Shown: positions 41,154-49,447 of the stretch, piece by piece
Layout: each line of letters opens with the position of its first letter
How positions within the stretch are numbered: position 1 is the first letter of the stretch
From: DATKUC01 sp964553615
GTDB taxonomy: Bacteria > Spirochaetota > Spirochaetia > DSM-27196 > DATKUC01
Assembly (NCBI GenBank): GCA_964553615.1
Contig: CAZKMA010000010.1
Location: 1 to 64,000, forward strand
Reading direction: 5' to 3'
Length of the DNA stretch: 64,000 nucleotides
The notes under the pieces: generated by a model
What the model was told of the DNA's origin: nothing
Seen by the model: the letters and a program-made list of their open reading frames with translations, nothing else
Database searches by the model: none
Made by a program: the position numbers and the translations under genes

Positions 41154-42074
41154 CTATGGCAGAAAGGAGAAGTCGGAGATGCTCTTGAACGTATACTCTT
41201 TCCGAAGAGTACCTTTCGACTTCATCCAATTCTCGACACTTTTGAAGGTGGACGCGGGAATTGCGGCGGCGGGGGAAAAGTGCATGATGCCGCGAAGATG
41301 TGAAGTCACACTCTTCGGGAATCCATAGTGTTCCAGCTCAGCCGCATAGTCTGTGACATTCTTCCCGTTCATGGCGCGGACCGCCCGATCGAAGGCACGG
41401 TAGAACGCGGCAATCGCCGGACCTCGCTCCTGTATGGCCTTCTCGGTGAAAACCGTAGCGCCTGCCTTGATCCCGTACGCTTCGGAGTCTGCAAGGACGT
41501 GCGCGCCCTGGGCGGCAAGAAGTGAGGCCTGAGGCTCGGTAAAGAGAACGGCACTTATCCGGTTGGCAAGCAGCGCTTCGAATCGCGCCGAGATGGATGG
41601 AATGACGATGACCTTGTAGCTGATGTTGTTTCTCTGCGCCATGACATCCATGATGTACTCGAGGACGTAGTTCGGAACCAGAGAGACGTCCTTCCCATCG
41701 AGCTTCCTGAATGTGTCTATCCCGGACTTTGGAGCGGTCAGGAGTTTGAAGTCTTCGTTGATGTCGGACGTCATCCTGACCGGGAAGCCTGCCTGGTCCA
41801 GGGTAATTGCGGTCATGATATCGGCGATGAAACCGTCTATCCGGTGTGCCTGCGCTGCGACGTTTCGGTCGTTCGGCGAGTTGAACGGTATCAGTCGCAC
41901 ATCTACGCCCTCGTCCTTGAAGTATCCGTTCTCCTTCGCGATGATCAACGGGATTGCCGACTCCGCGGGAAGAATCCCGAAGCGTATTGGCTGTTGCTCC
42001 TGCTGTGCATTCGCCCACAGCATACCCGTACCTGTAACAATGAACAGGGTCAAGATCCCGATAATTCTCCTCAA
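41154..42074 (-). CDS. NMT1/SsuA-type ABC substrate-binding protein
   Basis: Exported binding protein of 306 aa. Signal peptide about residues 1-22 (IIGILTLFIVTGTGMLWA, then NAQQEQQ). The NMT1/THI5-like body has RFGILPAESAIPLIIAKENG, FKDEGVDVRLIPF and RISAVLFTEPQASLLAAQGA. Relatives bind thiamine precursors, alkanesulfonates, nitrate or riboflavin; none is specifically indicated, and no thiamine riboswitch is seen upstream. Its ATGA start overlaps the deacetylase stop by 4 bp. Confidence 0.9.
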   Translation of the reverse strand: MRRIIGILTLFIVTGTGMLWANAQQEQQPIRFGILPAESAIPLIIAKENGYFKDEGVDVRLIPFNSPNDRNVAAQAHRIDGFIADIMTAITLDQAGFPVRMTSDINEDFKLLTAPKSGIDTFRKLDGKDVSLVPNYVLEYIMDVMAQRNNISYKVIVIPSISARFEALLANRISAVLFTEPQASLLAAQGAHVLADSEAYGIKAGATVFTEKAIQERGPAIAAFYRAFDRAVRAMNGKNVTDYAAELEHYGFPKSVTSHLRGIMHFSPAAAIPASTFKSVENWMKSKGTLRKEYTFKSISDFSFLP

Positions 42075-42853
42075 GATAGTCCTCCGTGCATCGATTTCAT
42101 GAGATTTCGAAACTCAACGAGACTCATTTCACGTGCCACTACATTGCGGTGCAGTTGAAATGGATCGGTAGTTGCATGATTCGCTCCGGGAGCGGTCGTG
42201 AATCCAAGCCGATACCCCTGCTCGCGCAGCCATTCAATGGTGTCGGTCGTGAACACGCCAAACGGATATGCGTAGGCCGCCGCCGAATCAGTGAGCTCCT
42301 CGCATCGTAGAAGATCCGCCAGGAACTCGCTTCTGCCGACTTCGCTCAGTCGGGTCGTTGACGGCGTTCTGCGTGTATGGAGAGCGGAGGAGTGGTTTGC
42401 GTACTCGAACACATCCCTCATCTCCCCGAGAGTGCTTTCGGACATGCACACACTCTCTTCGGCCGAGTAGGGGTGATCGGTTTCGAAAAGCCAATCCCGT
42501 ACCACAAAACCGACCGCATGAAACCCGTACCGCTTCAGGATCGGGTAGGCGTAGCGACGCACCGAAACGTACATGTCGTCGAATGTCAGAAGCACCGAGC
42601 GCGGTCCCACATCGCGGCCTTCGGCATAATATGCGTCAATGTCCGACAGGCGGAGAGTCGTGTACCCGTTATCCCGCAGATAGCTCATCTGCCGTTCGAA
42701 CTGTGCGACATAGGCAAAAAGCACCGGCGGAAGTACATCCGTATAGTCCTGCCGGACCTGGATGGGAGAGCCATGCGTTGAAACGAAGTCCTTCTGGCGG
42801 ACGAGTTCGTGGTAAAGCAGAACTGAAAAGGGATTCACAACTCTAATTATCAT
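42071..42853 (-). CDS. polysaccharide deacetylase (NodB domain)
   Basis: Putative carbohydrate-esterase family 4 protein of about 260 aa. The metal/base motif is LLTFDDMY, with methionine where glycine is usual (TFDDG). The second motif NHSSALH resembles the spaced histidines of PgaB/IcaB-type enzymes (SHTYDLH). No clear signal peptide or lipobox is seen, which is unusual since most such enzymes act outside the cytoplasm. The start is uncertain: the ATG at 42853 overlaps the -10 box of the best promoter, so a GTG at 42838 may be the true start. It heads an operon with an ABC importer through a 4-bp overlap. Confidence 0.8.
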   Translation of the reverse strand: MIIRVVNPFSVLLYHELVRQKDFVSTHGSPIQVRQDYTDVLPPVLFAYVAQFERQMSYLRDNGYTTLRLSDIDAYYAEGRDVGPRSVLLTFDDMYVSVRRYAYPILKRYGFHAVGFVVRDWLFETDHPYSAEESVCMSESTLGEMRDVFEYANHSSALHTRRTPSTTRLSEVGRSEFLADLLRCEELTDSAAAYAYPFGVFTTDTIEWLREQGYRLGFTTAPGANHATTDPFQLHRNVVAREMSLVEFRNLMKSMHGGLS

Positions 42854-42877
42854 AGAGATTGGCGGTTCTGGTGTCAA
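42849..42877 (-). promoter_or_regulatory. strong sigma70-type promoter of the deacetylase-ABC operon
   Basis: On the minus strand a perfect TTGACA (42872-42877) and TATGAT (42849-42854) with 17-nt spacing. The -10 box covers the annotated ATG at 42851-42853, so either translation starts further in (GTG 42838) or another promoter is used. Confidence 0.65.
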
Positions 42878-42937
42878 TTGATGCGGAGCAGAATGATGTA
42901 CGTGTGTTGCATTCGGTTCGAACCGGAAGTACAATGA

Positions 42938-43420
42938 ATGCAGGTGGACAAACAGTTGAAGAAGGGCAGGCGCGTTGTCGGTTACGGAGCAATCGTTCTC
43001 GGTACGGCGTCTACCATTGTTTTCATGAGCCCTATCTTTCCAATCGGCATCGAGGCCTTTCTCATAGGGGGCGTCTTTTTCGGCATTGCATACTGGGCAC
43101 TCGCGAATCCCGGAATTGCGGGGATAGCCCGAAGACTGTTCCCCCGACTTGTCGAGCCCCCCGTTCCCATTGACCCACTGCTACCCGTCCAGATCCTCCG
43201 TTTTGCCCGGGAACGGCACGGAGAATTGACGGTCTCCCAGGTCGCAATCGAGCTTAACATCCCCATACCGGAGGCGGAAGCAGGACTGAACGCGTGCGTC
43301 CTGTCCGGGAACGCGACTGAAGATTACGACGTTCGCCGCGGGTTCGCCCTGTATCGGTTTCCTGAGTTCACTTCACCGGATACCGAACCGAAGAGGCTGG
43401 AAGAAGGAGGAGGAAGATGA
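42938..43420 (+). CDS. small membrane protein with C-terminal winged-helix-like region
   Basis: Protein of 160 aa that I do not recognise as a named family. Two hydrophobic segments near residues 14-32 and 38-56 (GYGAIVLGTASTIVFMSPIF and AFLIGGVFFGIAYWALA) are followed by a soluble part. Residues about 85-125 (ILRFARERHGELTVSQVAIEL) look like a small winged-helix fold, as found in other short membrane proteins. Overlaps the next gene by 4 bp (ATGA), so the two are probably cotranscribed and functionally linked. Confidence 0.7.
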   Translation: MQVDKQLKKGRRVVGYGAIVLGTASTIVFMSPIFPIGIEAFLIGGVFFGIAYWALANPGIAGIARRLFPRLVEPPVPIDPLLPVQILRFARERHGELTVSQVAIELNIPIPEAEAGLNACVLSGNATEDYDVRRGFALYRFPEFTSPDTEPKRLEEGGGR

Positions 43421-43881
43421 GAGACCGGAAAGACATATTTTCCCCGGCATCAGTTGTCGTGCTGCTGCTCTCGGGGTTTCTCGCGGTTTCCGTGCCGGCA
43501 TTTGCGGAAGAGTCCTATACCAAAGAGATTTCTCTCATGATGCAGACCGTCAGCGCGTTCGACTACTGTTCAGGGTTGATCGAGAATGCCGAGTCGGTGG
43601 ATGCAATGTCGGCGGCCCTCAAATCCACAGCCGACTCACTCGAGAAGGTCATCCCGGATATGCTGGCCCTGACAGATGCGCATCCGGAGTGGGCGGACAA
43701 TCCACCTGCGGAAGTCCGGAAAAGCATGGACCTGTTCATGGCTGCCAGTCAACGGTTCTTCGGCCATGCGCTCAAACGGGCGTACAAATATGCGAACGAC
43801 TATCCGGACAACGAGGCCATGCAACGGGCGTTCGGACGGGTGAACAAGCTGCTCTATTTCGCACGGTCTTCTAAGTCTTAA
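43417..43881 (+). CDS. secreted helical protein of unknown function
   Basis: Exported protein of 154 aa. Signal peptide about residues 1-31 (VVVLLLSGFLAVSVPAFA, then EESYTKE). The mature part is predicted all-helical, with one cysteine (FDYCSGLIE). No family is recognised. GGAGGAGG provides the ribosome site inside the end of the preceding gene. It overlaps the end of the convergent MCP gene by 11 bp. Confidence 0.7.
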   Translation: MRDRKDIFSPASVVVLLLSGFLAVSVPAFAEESYTKEISLMMQTVSAFDYCSGLIENAESVDAMSAALKSTADSLEKVIPDMLALTDAHPEWADNPPAEVRKSMDLFMAASQRFFGHALKRAYKYANDYPDNEAMQRAFGRVNKLLYFARSSKS

Positions 43882-45706
43882 AACCCGTTAGCGAGCGGTT
43901 CAACGATTCCCCAAGTTCGCCGAGATGTTCGGCAATGTCGTTCACATTGGTGACCGTTGTGGCTATCTCGCTCATGCCAGCTGAAATTTCACTCATCCCG
44001 CTTCGGACCTGGGCGGACACTTCGCGAACCGTCGTCATGGTGTCCCGAATCTCTGCTGAATTGTTGTTAATGGTGACCGAGCCGTCCTTCACGTGAGTGG
44101 ATACCGTCTGAAGCACGGCCATGGCCTGCCGGATCTGGTCGCCGCCGGCACGCAACTCGTTCATACTCGAGAAGATCTCGGACAGTGATTTGGCAAGCTC
44201 CCGTGCCTCCCGGTCAATTTCCTGAAAGGCGGTATTCATGGTTTGTCCCGATGAGCCGGCTTCGTCAATTCTGGCAACAATGTCTTTCAGGATTCGTCCG
44301 ATCTGCTGCGAGTTTTCCGATGCTGCCTCGGCAAGTTTGCGTATCTCTTCGGCGACCACAGAGAAACCGCGTCCCGCGCTTCCTGCGTGAGCGGCCTCTA
44401 TTGCCGCATTCATTGCAAGCAGATTGGTCTGCGCCGCGATGCTCTCAATGATTCCGGTGATATCCTTGATGTTGTCCACGCTCTCGTTTATCTGATTGAC
44501 CATATCGAACGTGGCCGCCATCTTGTCGCCGCCGCGGGCCACGGTTCCGACGAGCTCTTCGGTCGCGCCCCGCCTCCGGTCGGCAATTATGCTGAGGCTG
44601 TCGATGGACGCGATCATCTGCGTCACCGCTGCGCTGGATTCCTCGACCATGGCCATCTGTTCCTGGATCTCGTCGTTCAGGGCCTGGATGCTCCGGGAGA
44701 TGTTTTGCACTGAATCGGTCGAACGGGAGACGTTCTCGTCCATGGAGGATATCTGATTGTTGATCGAGGAGAGGTTTGCATTGATCTGATTCGTCGACGC
44801 GGACGCCTGTTCGGCAGCGACCACGAGGCTCTCTTTCATCTGCACATTTTCGTTCGACACCTGCTGAGCGTTGTTGATCGATTCACGCAGGGACTGTGTG
44901 ACGGAGGAGAGATTACTGGAGAGCGTGCCGATTTCATCCCTCGTCTGAACGGAGAACTCCACCGTCAGATCTCCGGAACCCATAACTGAGATGTTTCGCT
45001 CTATTGTCAGAATTGACCGGGAAATCCGGCTAGTAAGAATCAGTGTTACAACAAGGGTAATTGCCAGCATGCCGAAAGCTATGATGAGCGCAACAAGATT
45101 GGCCCGCCGTTGGACCTGCAATACTGCGCCTGCAATGGTTGAGTTCTGCTCCTGAATGGTTGTCACCGATTTTTCCATAATGCCGGTGAGCTTAGCCAGG
45201 CCGGTAAGCAGCTCCTGCACGTCGCCGACCACTGCGCCGCTCATCGGATCATTTGCTGAGGTTCGCGTTGCCAGCGCGAACACCGAAAACGAAATCTCCC
45301 CCATATTCATCTCTTTTGCATCGTTCTCAATGTTCATGGTCGTGAAGATAAAGTTCGACACGGCCTGATCATGAACTGCCTTGAGATCCCGGATCGTCTG
45401 AAGAGATTTCTTGATTGAAGGAATGAGCCGCGGGAGGAGCGTGATGGTGTCCGTCTTCTTGAACTCTTCCGTAGTGGCGCGGGTTGCAGCCTGAAAGGCA
45501 TCCAGCTGCTTGTGGAAAGGAGCCGATGCAAGGCGGTTCAGCTGGACAGTTTCATCCAGGAAAGAGATCCGCAGGCCACTGAGAATCTGCTGCTCGGCCG
45601 AAATGCGCGCAAGCGGTGACCTGATCAGGAAATAGATGGAAGTGGACACCCCGAAGGACGCAATTACGAAGAAAACCACAAAAAGAAGCTTGTTACGTAT
45701 AGACAC
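43871..45706 (-). CDS. methyl-accepting chemotaxis protein
   Basis: Chemoreceptor of 611 aa with TM1 near residues 6-27, a periplasmic helical sensor, TM2 near 196-220 (LVALIIAFGMLAITLVVTLIL), HAMP and an MCP signalling domain with IIESIAAQTNLLAMNAAIEA at its tip. No CheR-binding tail. Its N-terminus (SIRNKLLFVVFF; SPLARISAEQQILSGLR) resembles that of the MCP in the CUT2 sugar operon, so the two are paralogues with diverged sensor domains. It is not obviously in an operon, and its ligand is unknown. Confidence 0.94.
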   Translation of the reverse strand: MSIRNKLLFVVFFVIASFGVSTSIYFLIRSPLARISAEQQILSGLRISFLDETVQLNRLASAPFHKQLDAFQAATRATTEEFKKTDTITLLPRLIPSIKKSLQTIRDLKAVHDQAVSNFIFTTMNIENDAKEMNMGEISFSVFALATRTSANDPMSGAVVGDVQELLTGLAKLTGIMEKSVTTIQEQNSTIAGAVLQVQRRANLVALIIAFGMLAITLVVTLILTSRISRSILTIERNISVMGSGDLTVEFSVQTRDEIGTLSSNLSSVTQSLRESINNAQQVSNENVQMKESLVVAAEQASASTNQINANLSSINNQISSMDENVSRSTDSVQNISRSIQALNDEIQEQMAMVEESSAAVTQMIASIDSLSIIADRRRGATEELVGTVARGGDKMAATFDMVNQINESVDNIKDITGIIESIAAQTNLLAMNAAIEAAHAGSAGRGFSVVAEEIRKLAEAASENSQQIGRILKDIVARIDEAGSSGQTMNTAFQEIDREARELAKSLSEIFSSMNELRAGGDQIRQAMAVLQTVSTHVKDGSVTINNNSAEIRDTMTTVREVSAQVRSGMSEISAGMSEIATTVTNVNDIAEHLGELGESLNRSLTGFKT

Positions 45707-45775
45707 AATGCTACCTGCTCAGCTGATATGGATTGTATACTACCACGGAAGACCGGAACTCGAAAGGCCGGAGCC

Positions 45776-46219
45776 TCACTGCGTCCCGTAGCCCGAGACA
45801 AGAAAGGAAAATGTCGGGTTCACCGCATCGCTTGTGGTAACGGTAACCGTTGCCGAATACTCTCCAATCTCTGACGGCAAGAATACAATATCGAAATAGG
45901 TGGAGTCGTTGCGTGCAAGGAGCACGTCCGGTTCCCGGATCACTGAAAACGCCGCAGCCTGGTCGCCGGATATAACCACGGCGTTCTTTTCCGGGAGTTT
46001 GATGGGTGCACTTCCGACATTTGAAATCCTGAACTCTATTTTGTTGCTCGTAGTTCCGGCCGTTGTGTCCGGAAACGTTATCATGTCGAGCGGATCGATG
46101 GAGTTGTAGCCGCGCTGAATCCGGATTGAAGAATCGGATTGCGCAAAAGCGGCCGCCGCAAGAAAAACCAGTCCGGCGGCCGAAATTGCAAGGGTTGATC
46201 GAAGCATGCGCGATGTCAT
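45776..46219 (-). CDS. secreted beta-sandwich (choice-of-anchor D-like) protein
   Basis: Exported protein of about 147 aa. Signal peptide (LAISAAGLVFLAAAAFA, then QSDSS) followed by a single immunoglobulin-like domain of the type found in choice-of-anchor D/ASPM-SPD2-Hydin proteins: FRISNVGSAPIKL, ITFPDTTAGTTSNKI, FDIVFLPSEIGEYSATVTV. The ATG at 46219 is chosen because the signal peptide starts there; a longer frame to 46549 is antisense to the omptin gene. A TATACT ends just before the ATG, so the transcript may have almost no leader. Function unknown. Confidence 0.75.
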   Translation of the reverse strand: MTSRMLRSTLAISAAGLVFLAAAAFAQSDSSIRIQRGYNSIDPLDMITFPDTTAGTTSNKIEFRISNVGSAPIKLPEKNAVVISGDQAAAFSVIREPDVLLARNDSTYFDIVFLPSEIGEYSATVTVTTSDAVNPTFSFLVSGYGTQ

Positions 46220-46361
46220 ACGCGAGTATACACCGAGCGATCGTGGAGCTTGAAGAGGAACGCGGCGGGAAAACCGCGGACATCGTCTGCCGGAGGTTGC
46301 CCCGGGGTTCCGAACACGCAATTCTGTGCTATTCTTCCTGCACAAGCCGCAAGGAGATGTC

Positions 46362-47384
46362 ATGAGCCTGAAATGTCGTCCCGGAGCCGCTCTCTTTAGC
46401 CGCCGCGTTCGTTCCACCCATTTTTTTATTCTTCTTGGCTTGATTGCAATAACACCGGTTTTTTCGCGACCGCACACCGACGCGAGCCTCTCCTTCGGTG
46501 CAGCCTGGGGTTTCGGTTCGCTCGAGTATGATCTTCGGAGTCCGGACACCGGAAGCGGAGTTGCAAGCAGACTCGATTTTCCGCTGGACGGGCTCCATCC
46601 GTCGCTCGAACTTACCGTTGCCCGGACTGAAGCCGATCACACCTTTTCGTCGGGCACGGTGTCACTGTCAATGAACGTGGCGGGGCCCTACGGCCTTATG
46701 ACCGACTATGATTGGAACATCCTCAGCGGGATCCCGCCGGTTCCATTCAGCTACACCGAATCTCCGGTTTCGGCCGTCGACTTCACGGCACGCGGCGCGC
46801 TCACCTGGTTTCCGTTTCACCCGGGATCTGCGGACATCGGCTGGCAGATCGGCTACTCATTTCAGTCCATATACCAGGAGATAAAGGGATACAACGGCTG
46901 GGTGTATCAATGGAACAGCTCGACCTCATCATACGATCTCAAGCCACAGAGCGGCACTGGTACCGTCCTTACCTATCAGATCTATCTCCATGCTGCCTCC
47001 ATTGGCCTGGCTTACCGCCAGTGGCTCTTTCCGCGAGCGCGCCTGTCGGTTGCAGCGGATTTCCTTGGCGTGGCAGGTTTCGATTCGGACGATCACCTCC
47101 TTCGCACCAAACTCTCAACGGCGTGGGCCGTCGGCCCGGGATATCGAGCGGATATGTGGCTGGTCTTCTTCTCTGCCGGGAATGGTCAGGCCGGCGGCCC
47201 GTTTCATCTCTCCGTGGGCGGGAGCGTGACGGGGTTCAGCCTCTTCGGCCGGCAGACGCAGACATGGTACGGCTCGGCGGACGCCGGTAATGGTGCGCCG
47301 CAGGGCACGGTCCTGTCGAACATCTATCATCATGTGTCCAGTCTGCAGGCGCGGGCGGGAATTGCCGCGTCTTTCACGTTTTAA
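46362..47384 (+). CDS. omptin-like outer-membrane protease
   Basis: Predicted outer-membrane beta-barrel of 340 aa from the ATG at 46362 (AAGGAG 5-10 nt upstream), with a signal peptide (FFILLGLIAITPVFS) and a terminal aromatic residue (AASFTF) typical of barrel assembly. The omptin active site appears conserved: D115/D117 (LMTDYDW, compare VDQDW in OmpT) and D243/H245 (DSDDH, compare NDEH). The spacing of 128 between the two pairs matches OmpT closely. GWQIGYSFQSIYQEIKGYNG is also omptin-like. Omptins cleave peptides at basic residues at the cell surface. Only 15 nt separate it from the downstream kinase gene. Confidence 0.8.
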   Translation: MSLKCRPGAALFSRRVRSTHFFILLGLIAITPVFSRPHTDASLSFGAAWGFGSLEYDLRSPDTGSGVASRLDFPLDGLHPSLELTVARTEADHTFSSGTVSLSMNVAGPYGLMTDYDWNILSGIPPVPFSYTESPVSAVDFTARGALTWFPFHPGSADIGWQIGYSFQSIYQEIKGYNGWVYQWNSSTSSYDLKPQSGTGTVLTYQIYLHAASIGLAYRQWLFPRARLSVAADFLGVAGFDSDDHLLRTKLSTAWAVGPGYRADMWLVFFSAGNGQAGGPFHLSVGGSVTGFSLFGRQTQTWYGSADAGNGAPQGTVLSNIYHHVSSLQARAGIAASFTF

Positions 47385-47399
47385 CATTCGGTACGCGGG

Positions 47400-48629
47400 A
47401 TGAAGAACAACATGGTAATTCGTGACAAGCGATGGTCTCTGGCGGTCCTCATTGTCCTCTTTTTTGCACATGCGTTCGTCGTTGCGCTCGCCTCCTCCCG
47501 GATACACGAGTATTCGGCGGACGGAGACTGGTATGTCCAGATTTGTGTTCTTTCGGCAATATCCTTTGTCGTGAGCGTAAACTGGCTCATCCGCCGAAGC
47601 ACGACTGTCTGGCGTGCAATCGTGATGCTCCTGTGCTACAGCATCATCACGTACGCGAATCCGGATCATTTTGATGTGGACTTCATCCTGCTCACGGCGC
47701 TCGTTTGCGAGATAGGCCTGCTTCTCCCGGCACAACCCGGCCGGATAGTGCTCGGCATCGTCCTCTGCACCGCTATTGCGGTGAAATGGATCGCGGTGTA
47801 CGGACTCATCAGTCCGCCGGTTTCAAGGATCATTTCGGGTCTTGTTCTTATTGCCTACGTGATATTCCTCTATCTTATGTTCCGTTTCGCGCACATCATG
47901 TGGGAGCAGTTGCTGCGCCAGGATACCATGCAGGCGCGCCTCGACGGAGCCGTCGCTCAACTGACCGATGCAAATCTTGGTTTTCAGCGTCATGCTATCC
48001 TTGCCGAAGAGACATCGGCATCGAATGAGCGGCGCCGCATTTCCCGGGAAATACACGACACGGTCGGGTACACCATGACAAACATAATTATGATGATGGA
48101 GGAGGCCAACGCGCGTCTGGAATCCGATATCGGGCGCGTACGCCAGTTGATTCGCACCACGCGATTGCAGGCAGAGCGGGGATGGGAGGAGGCCAGATCC
48201 GCGCTTCGCGCCCTCCGTGCGCTGCGAAGTGCGGACATAAGTGGTACCCTTGCGCTTACCAGGCTGGTGCGCGCCTTCGAACAGGCAACAGGGATTACCG
48301 TACAGGTGTCATTCGGCAATGTCGTGTGGCCCATGACTCAGGAGGTGGAAACAGTCATCTATCGGTTCGTACAGGAAGGGATGACGAACTCCTTCCGTCA
48401 TGGGCGCGCGACCAGGATCGATATTTTTTTCTGGCATGCCGAGGAAGAGCTCAGACTGACTTTGTGGGACAATGGCGTCGGCGCGACGGAGTTCAAGGAG
48501 GGCATCGGGATGAATGGATTGTTTGAGCGCATTACACCGCTCGGTGGAAGGCTTACCGCACGCGGATTGCCGCAGGGCTTCGAACTGGCCATTGCTATTC
48601 CGTACTCGGGACAGGACGCGGAGGTGTAG
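47400..48629 (+). CDS. NarL-type (HisKA_3) sensor histidine kinase
   Basis: Membrane kinase of 409 aa. The N-terminal 165 residues contain about five hydrophobic segments with little extracytoplasmic sequence, suggesting a membrane or intramembrane signal. A coiled region leads to the HisKA_3 phosphorylation site H219 (RRRISREIHDTVGYTMTNI). The HATPase domain ends in LWDNGVGATEFKEGIGMNGL. It is 15 nt after the omptin-like gene and 3 nt before the response-regulator gene. Confidence 0.92.
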   Translation: MKNNMVIRDKRWSLAVLIVLFFAHAFVVALASSRIHEYSADGDWYVQICVLSAISFVVSVNWLIRRSTTVWRAIVMLLCYSIITYANPDHFDVDFILLTALVCEIGLLLPAQPGRIVLGIVLCTAIAVKWIAVYGLISPPVSRIISGLVLIAYVIFLYLMFRFAHIMWEQLLRQDTMQARLDGAVAQLTDANLGFQRHAILAEETSASNERRRISREIHDTVGYTMTNIIMMMEEANARLESDIGRVRQLIRTTRLQAERGWEEARSALRALRALRSADISGTLALTRLVRAFEQATGITVQVSFGNVVWPMTQEVETVIYRFVQEGMTNSFRHGRATRIDIFFWHAEEELRLTLWDNGVGATEFKEGIGMNGLFERITPLGGRLTARGLPQGFELAIAIPYSGQDAEV

Positions 48630-48632
48630 CCG

Positions 48633-49337
48633 ATGGATAGAACACGGGTTCTGCTGGTGGACGATCAGACGTTGTTCGCTGAGAGCCTTAAGGGCGTCCT
48701 TGACGCTCGGTATCCGGAGCTCAGTGTTGTGGGTATTGCGGACAATGGGAAGGCAGCCGTTGAATGCGTGCAGAAGTTGTCGCCGCACGTCATTCTCATG
48801 GACGTCCGAATGCCGGTAATGGACGGAGTGGAAGCGACCGGTGAAATCCATGAGAAGTTCCCGGACATTCGCATCATCATGCTTACTACCTTTGACGACG
48901 ATGAGTACGTTCAGGAGGCGGTTGCTCGGGGCGCGGTCGGCTATGTATTGAAGAATATACCCATCAAAGATCTTGTCGACTCCATCCGAGTGGTGCGCGA
49001 AGGCGCTTTTCTCATGACCGAGTCAGTCGCGTCGAGACTGATGAACAGGTTCAACGAGGCGTCCCCACGGTACGAACCGCTGACACGCCACGAGGTGCGG
49101 CGGGACAAATCGCGTCCCGAATGGTTCGAAGGCCTGACACGCAGGGAAAAGGAGATCCTCTTTCTCATTGCGAAGGGTTGCGATAACAAGGAAATTGCCG
49201 ACAGGCTCTGTCTTGCCGAGCAGACAACGAGAAATCATGTCAGCGTCATCTATGCCAAGCTTGGGGTCCACGATCGGGCCAATGCGGTCAAGGCGGTTAT
49301 CGAGTCGAACCTCGATGTTCCGAATGAGAAGTCGTAA
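48633..49337 (+). CDS. NarL/LuxR-family response regulator
   Basis: Response regulator of 234 aa. Receiver at residues 5-120 with D10/D11 and phospho-acceptor D57 (LMDVRMPVMDG). A linker with a basic stretch (RHEVRRDKSRPEWFEG) is followed by a LuxR helix-turn-helix at about 170-225 (LTRREKEILFLIAKGCDNKEIADRL). It forms a pair with the preceding kinase. Two similar palindromic sites just downstream, before the dehydrogenase gene, are good candidate targets. Confidence 0.93.
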   Translation: MDRTRVLLVDDQTLFAESLKGVLDARYPELSVVGIADNGKAAVECVQKLSPHVILMDVRMPVMDGVEATGEIHEKFPDIRIIMLTTFDDDEYVQEAVARGAVGYVLKNIPIKDLVDSIRVVREGAFLMTESVASRLMNRFNEASPRYEPLTRHEVRRDKSRPEWFEGLTRREKEILFLIAKGCDNKEIADRLCLAEQTTRNHVSVIYAKLGVHDRANAVKAVIESNLDVPNEKS

Positions 49338-49341
49338 ACAC

Positions 49342-49391
49342 AGTACGCGCGTACTAGGTCACGTATAGTACAAGAAGAGTACGCGTGTAAT
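49342..49391. promoter_or_regulatory. paired palindromic sites upstream of the dehydrogenase gene
   Basis: A perfect 14-bp palindrome AGTACGCGCGTACT (49342-49355) and a related AGTACGCGTGTAAT starting at 49378, 36 bp apart (between 3 and 4 helical turns). A TACAAT further down may be a -10 box. Binding by the NarL-type regulator encoded immediately upstream is inferred. Confidence 0.5.
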
Positions 49392-49447
49392 CTGTACAAC
49401 TCGTGACAACTCCTCCTACAATTAAGCTCGCGAAAAAGGAGTTTGTC

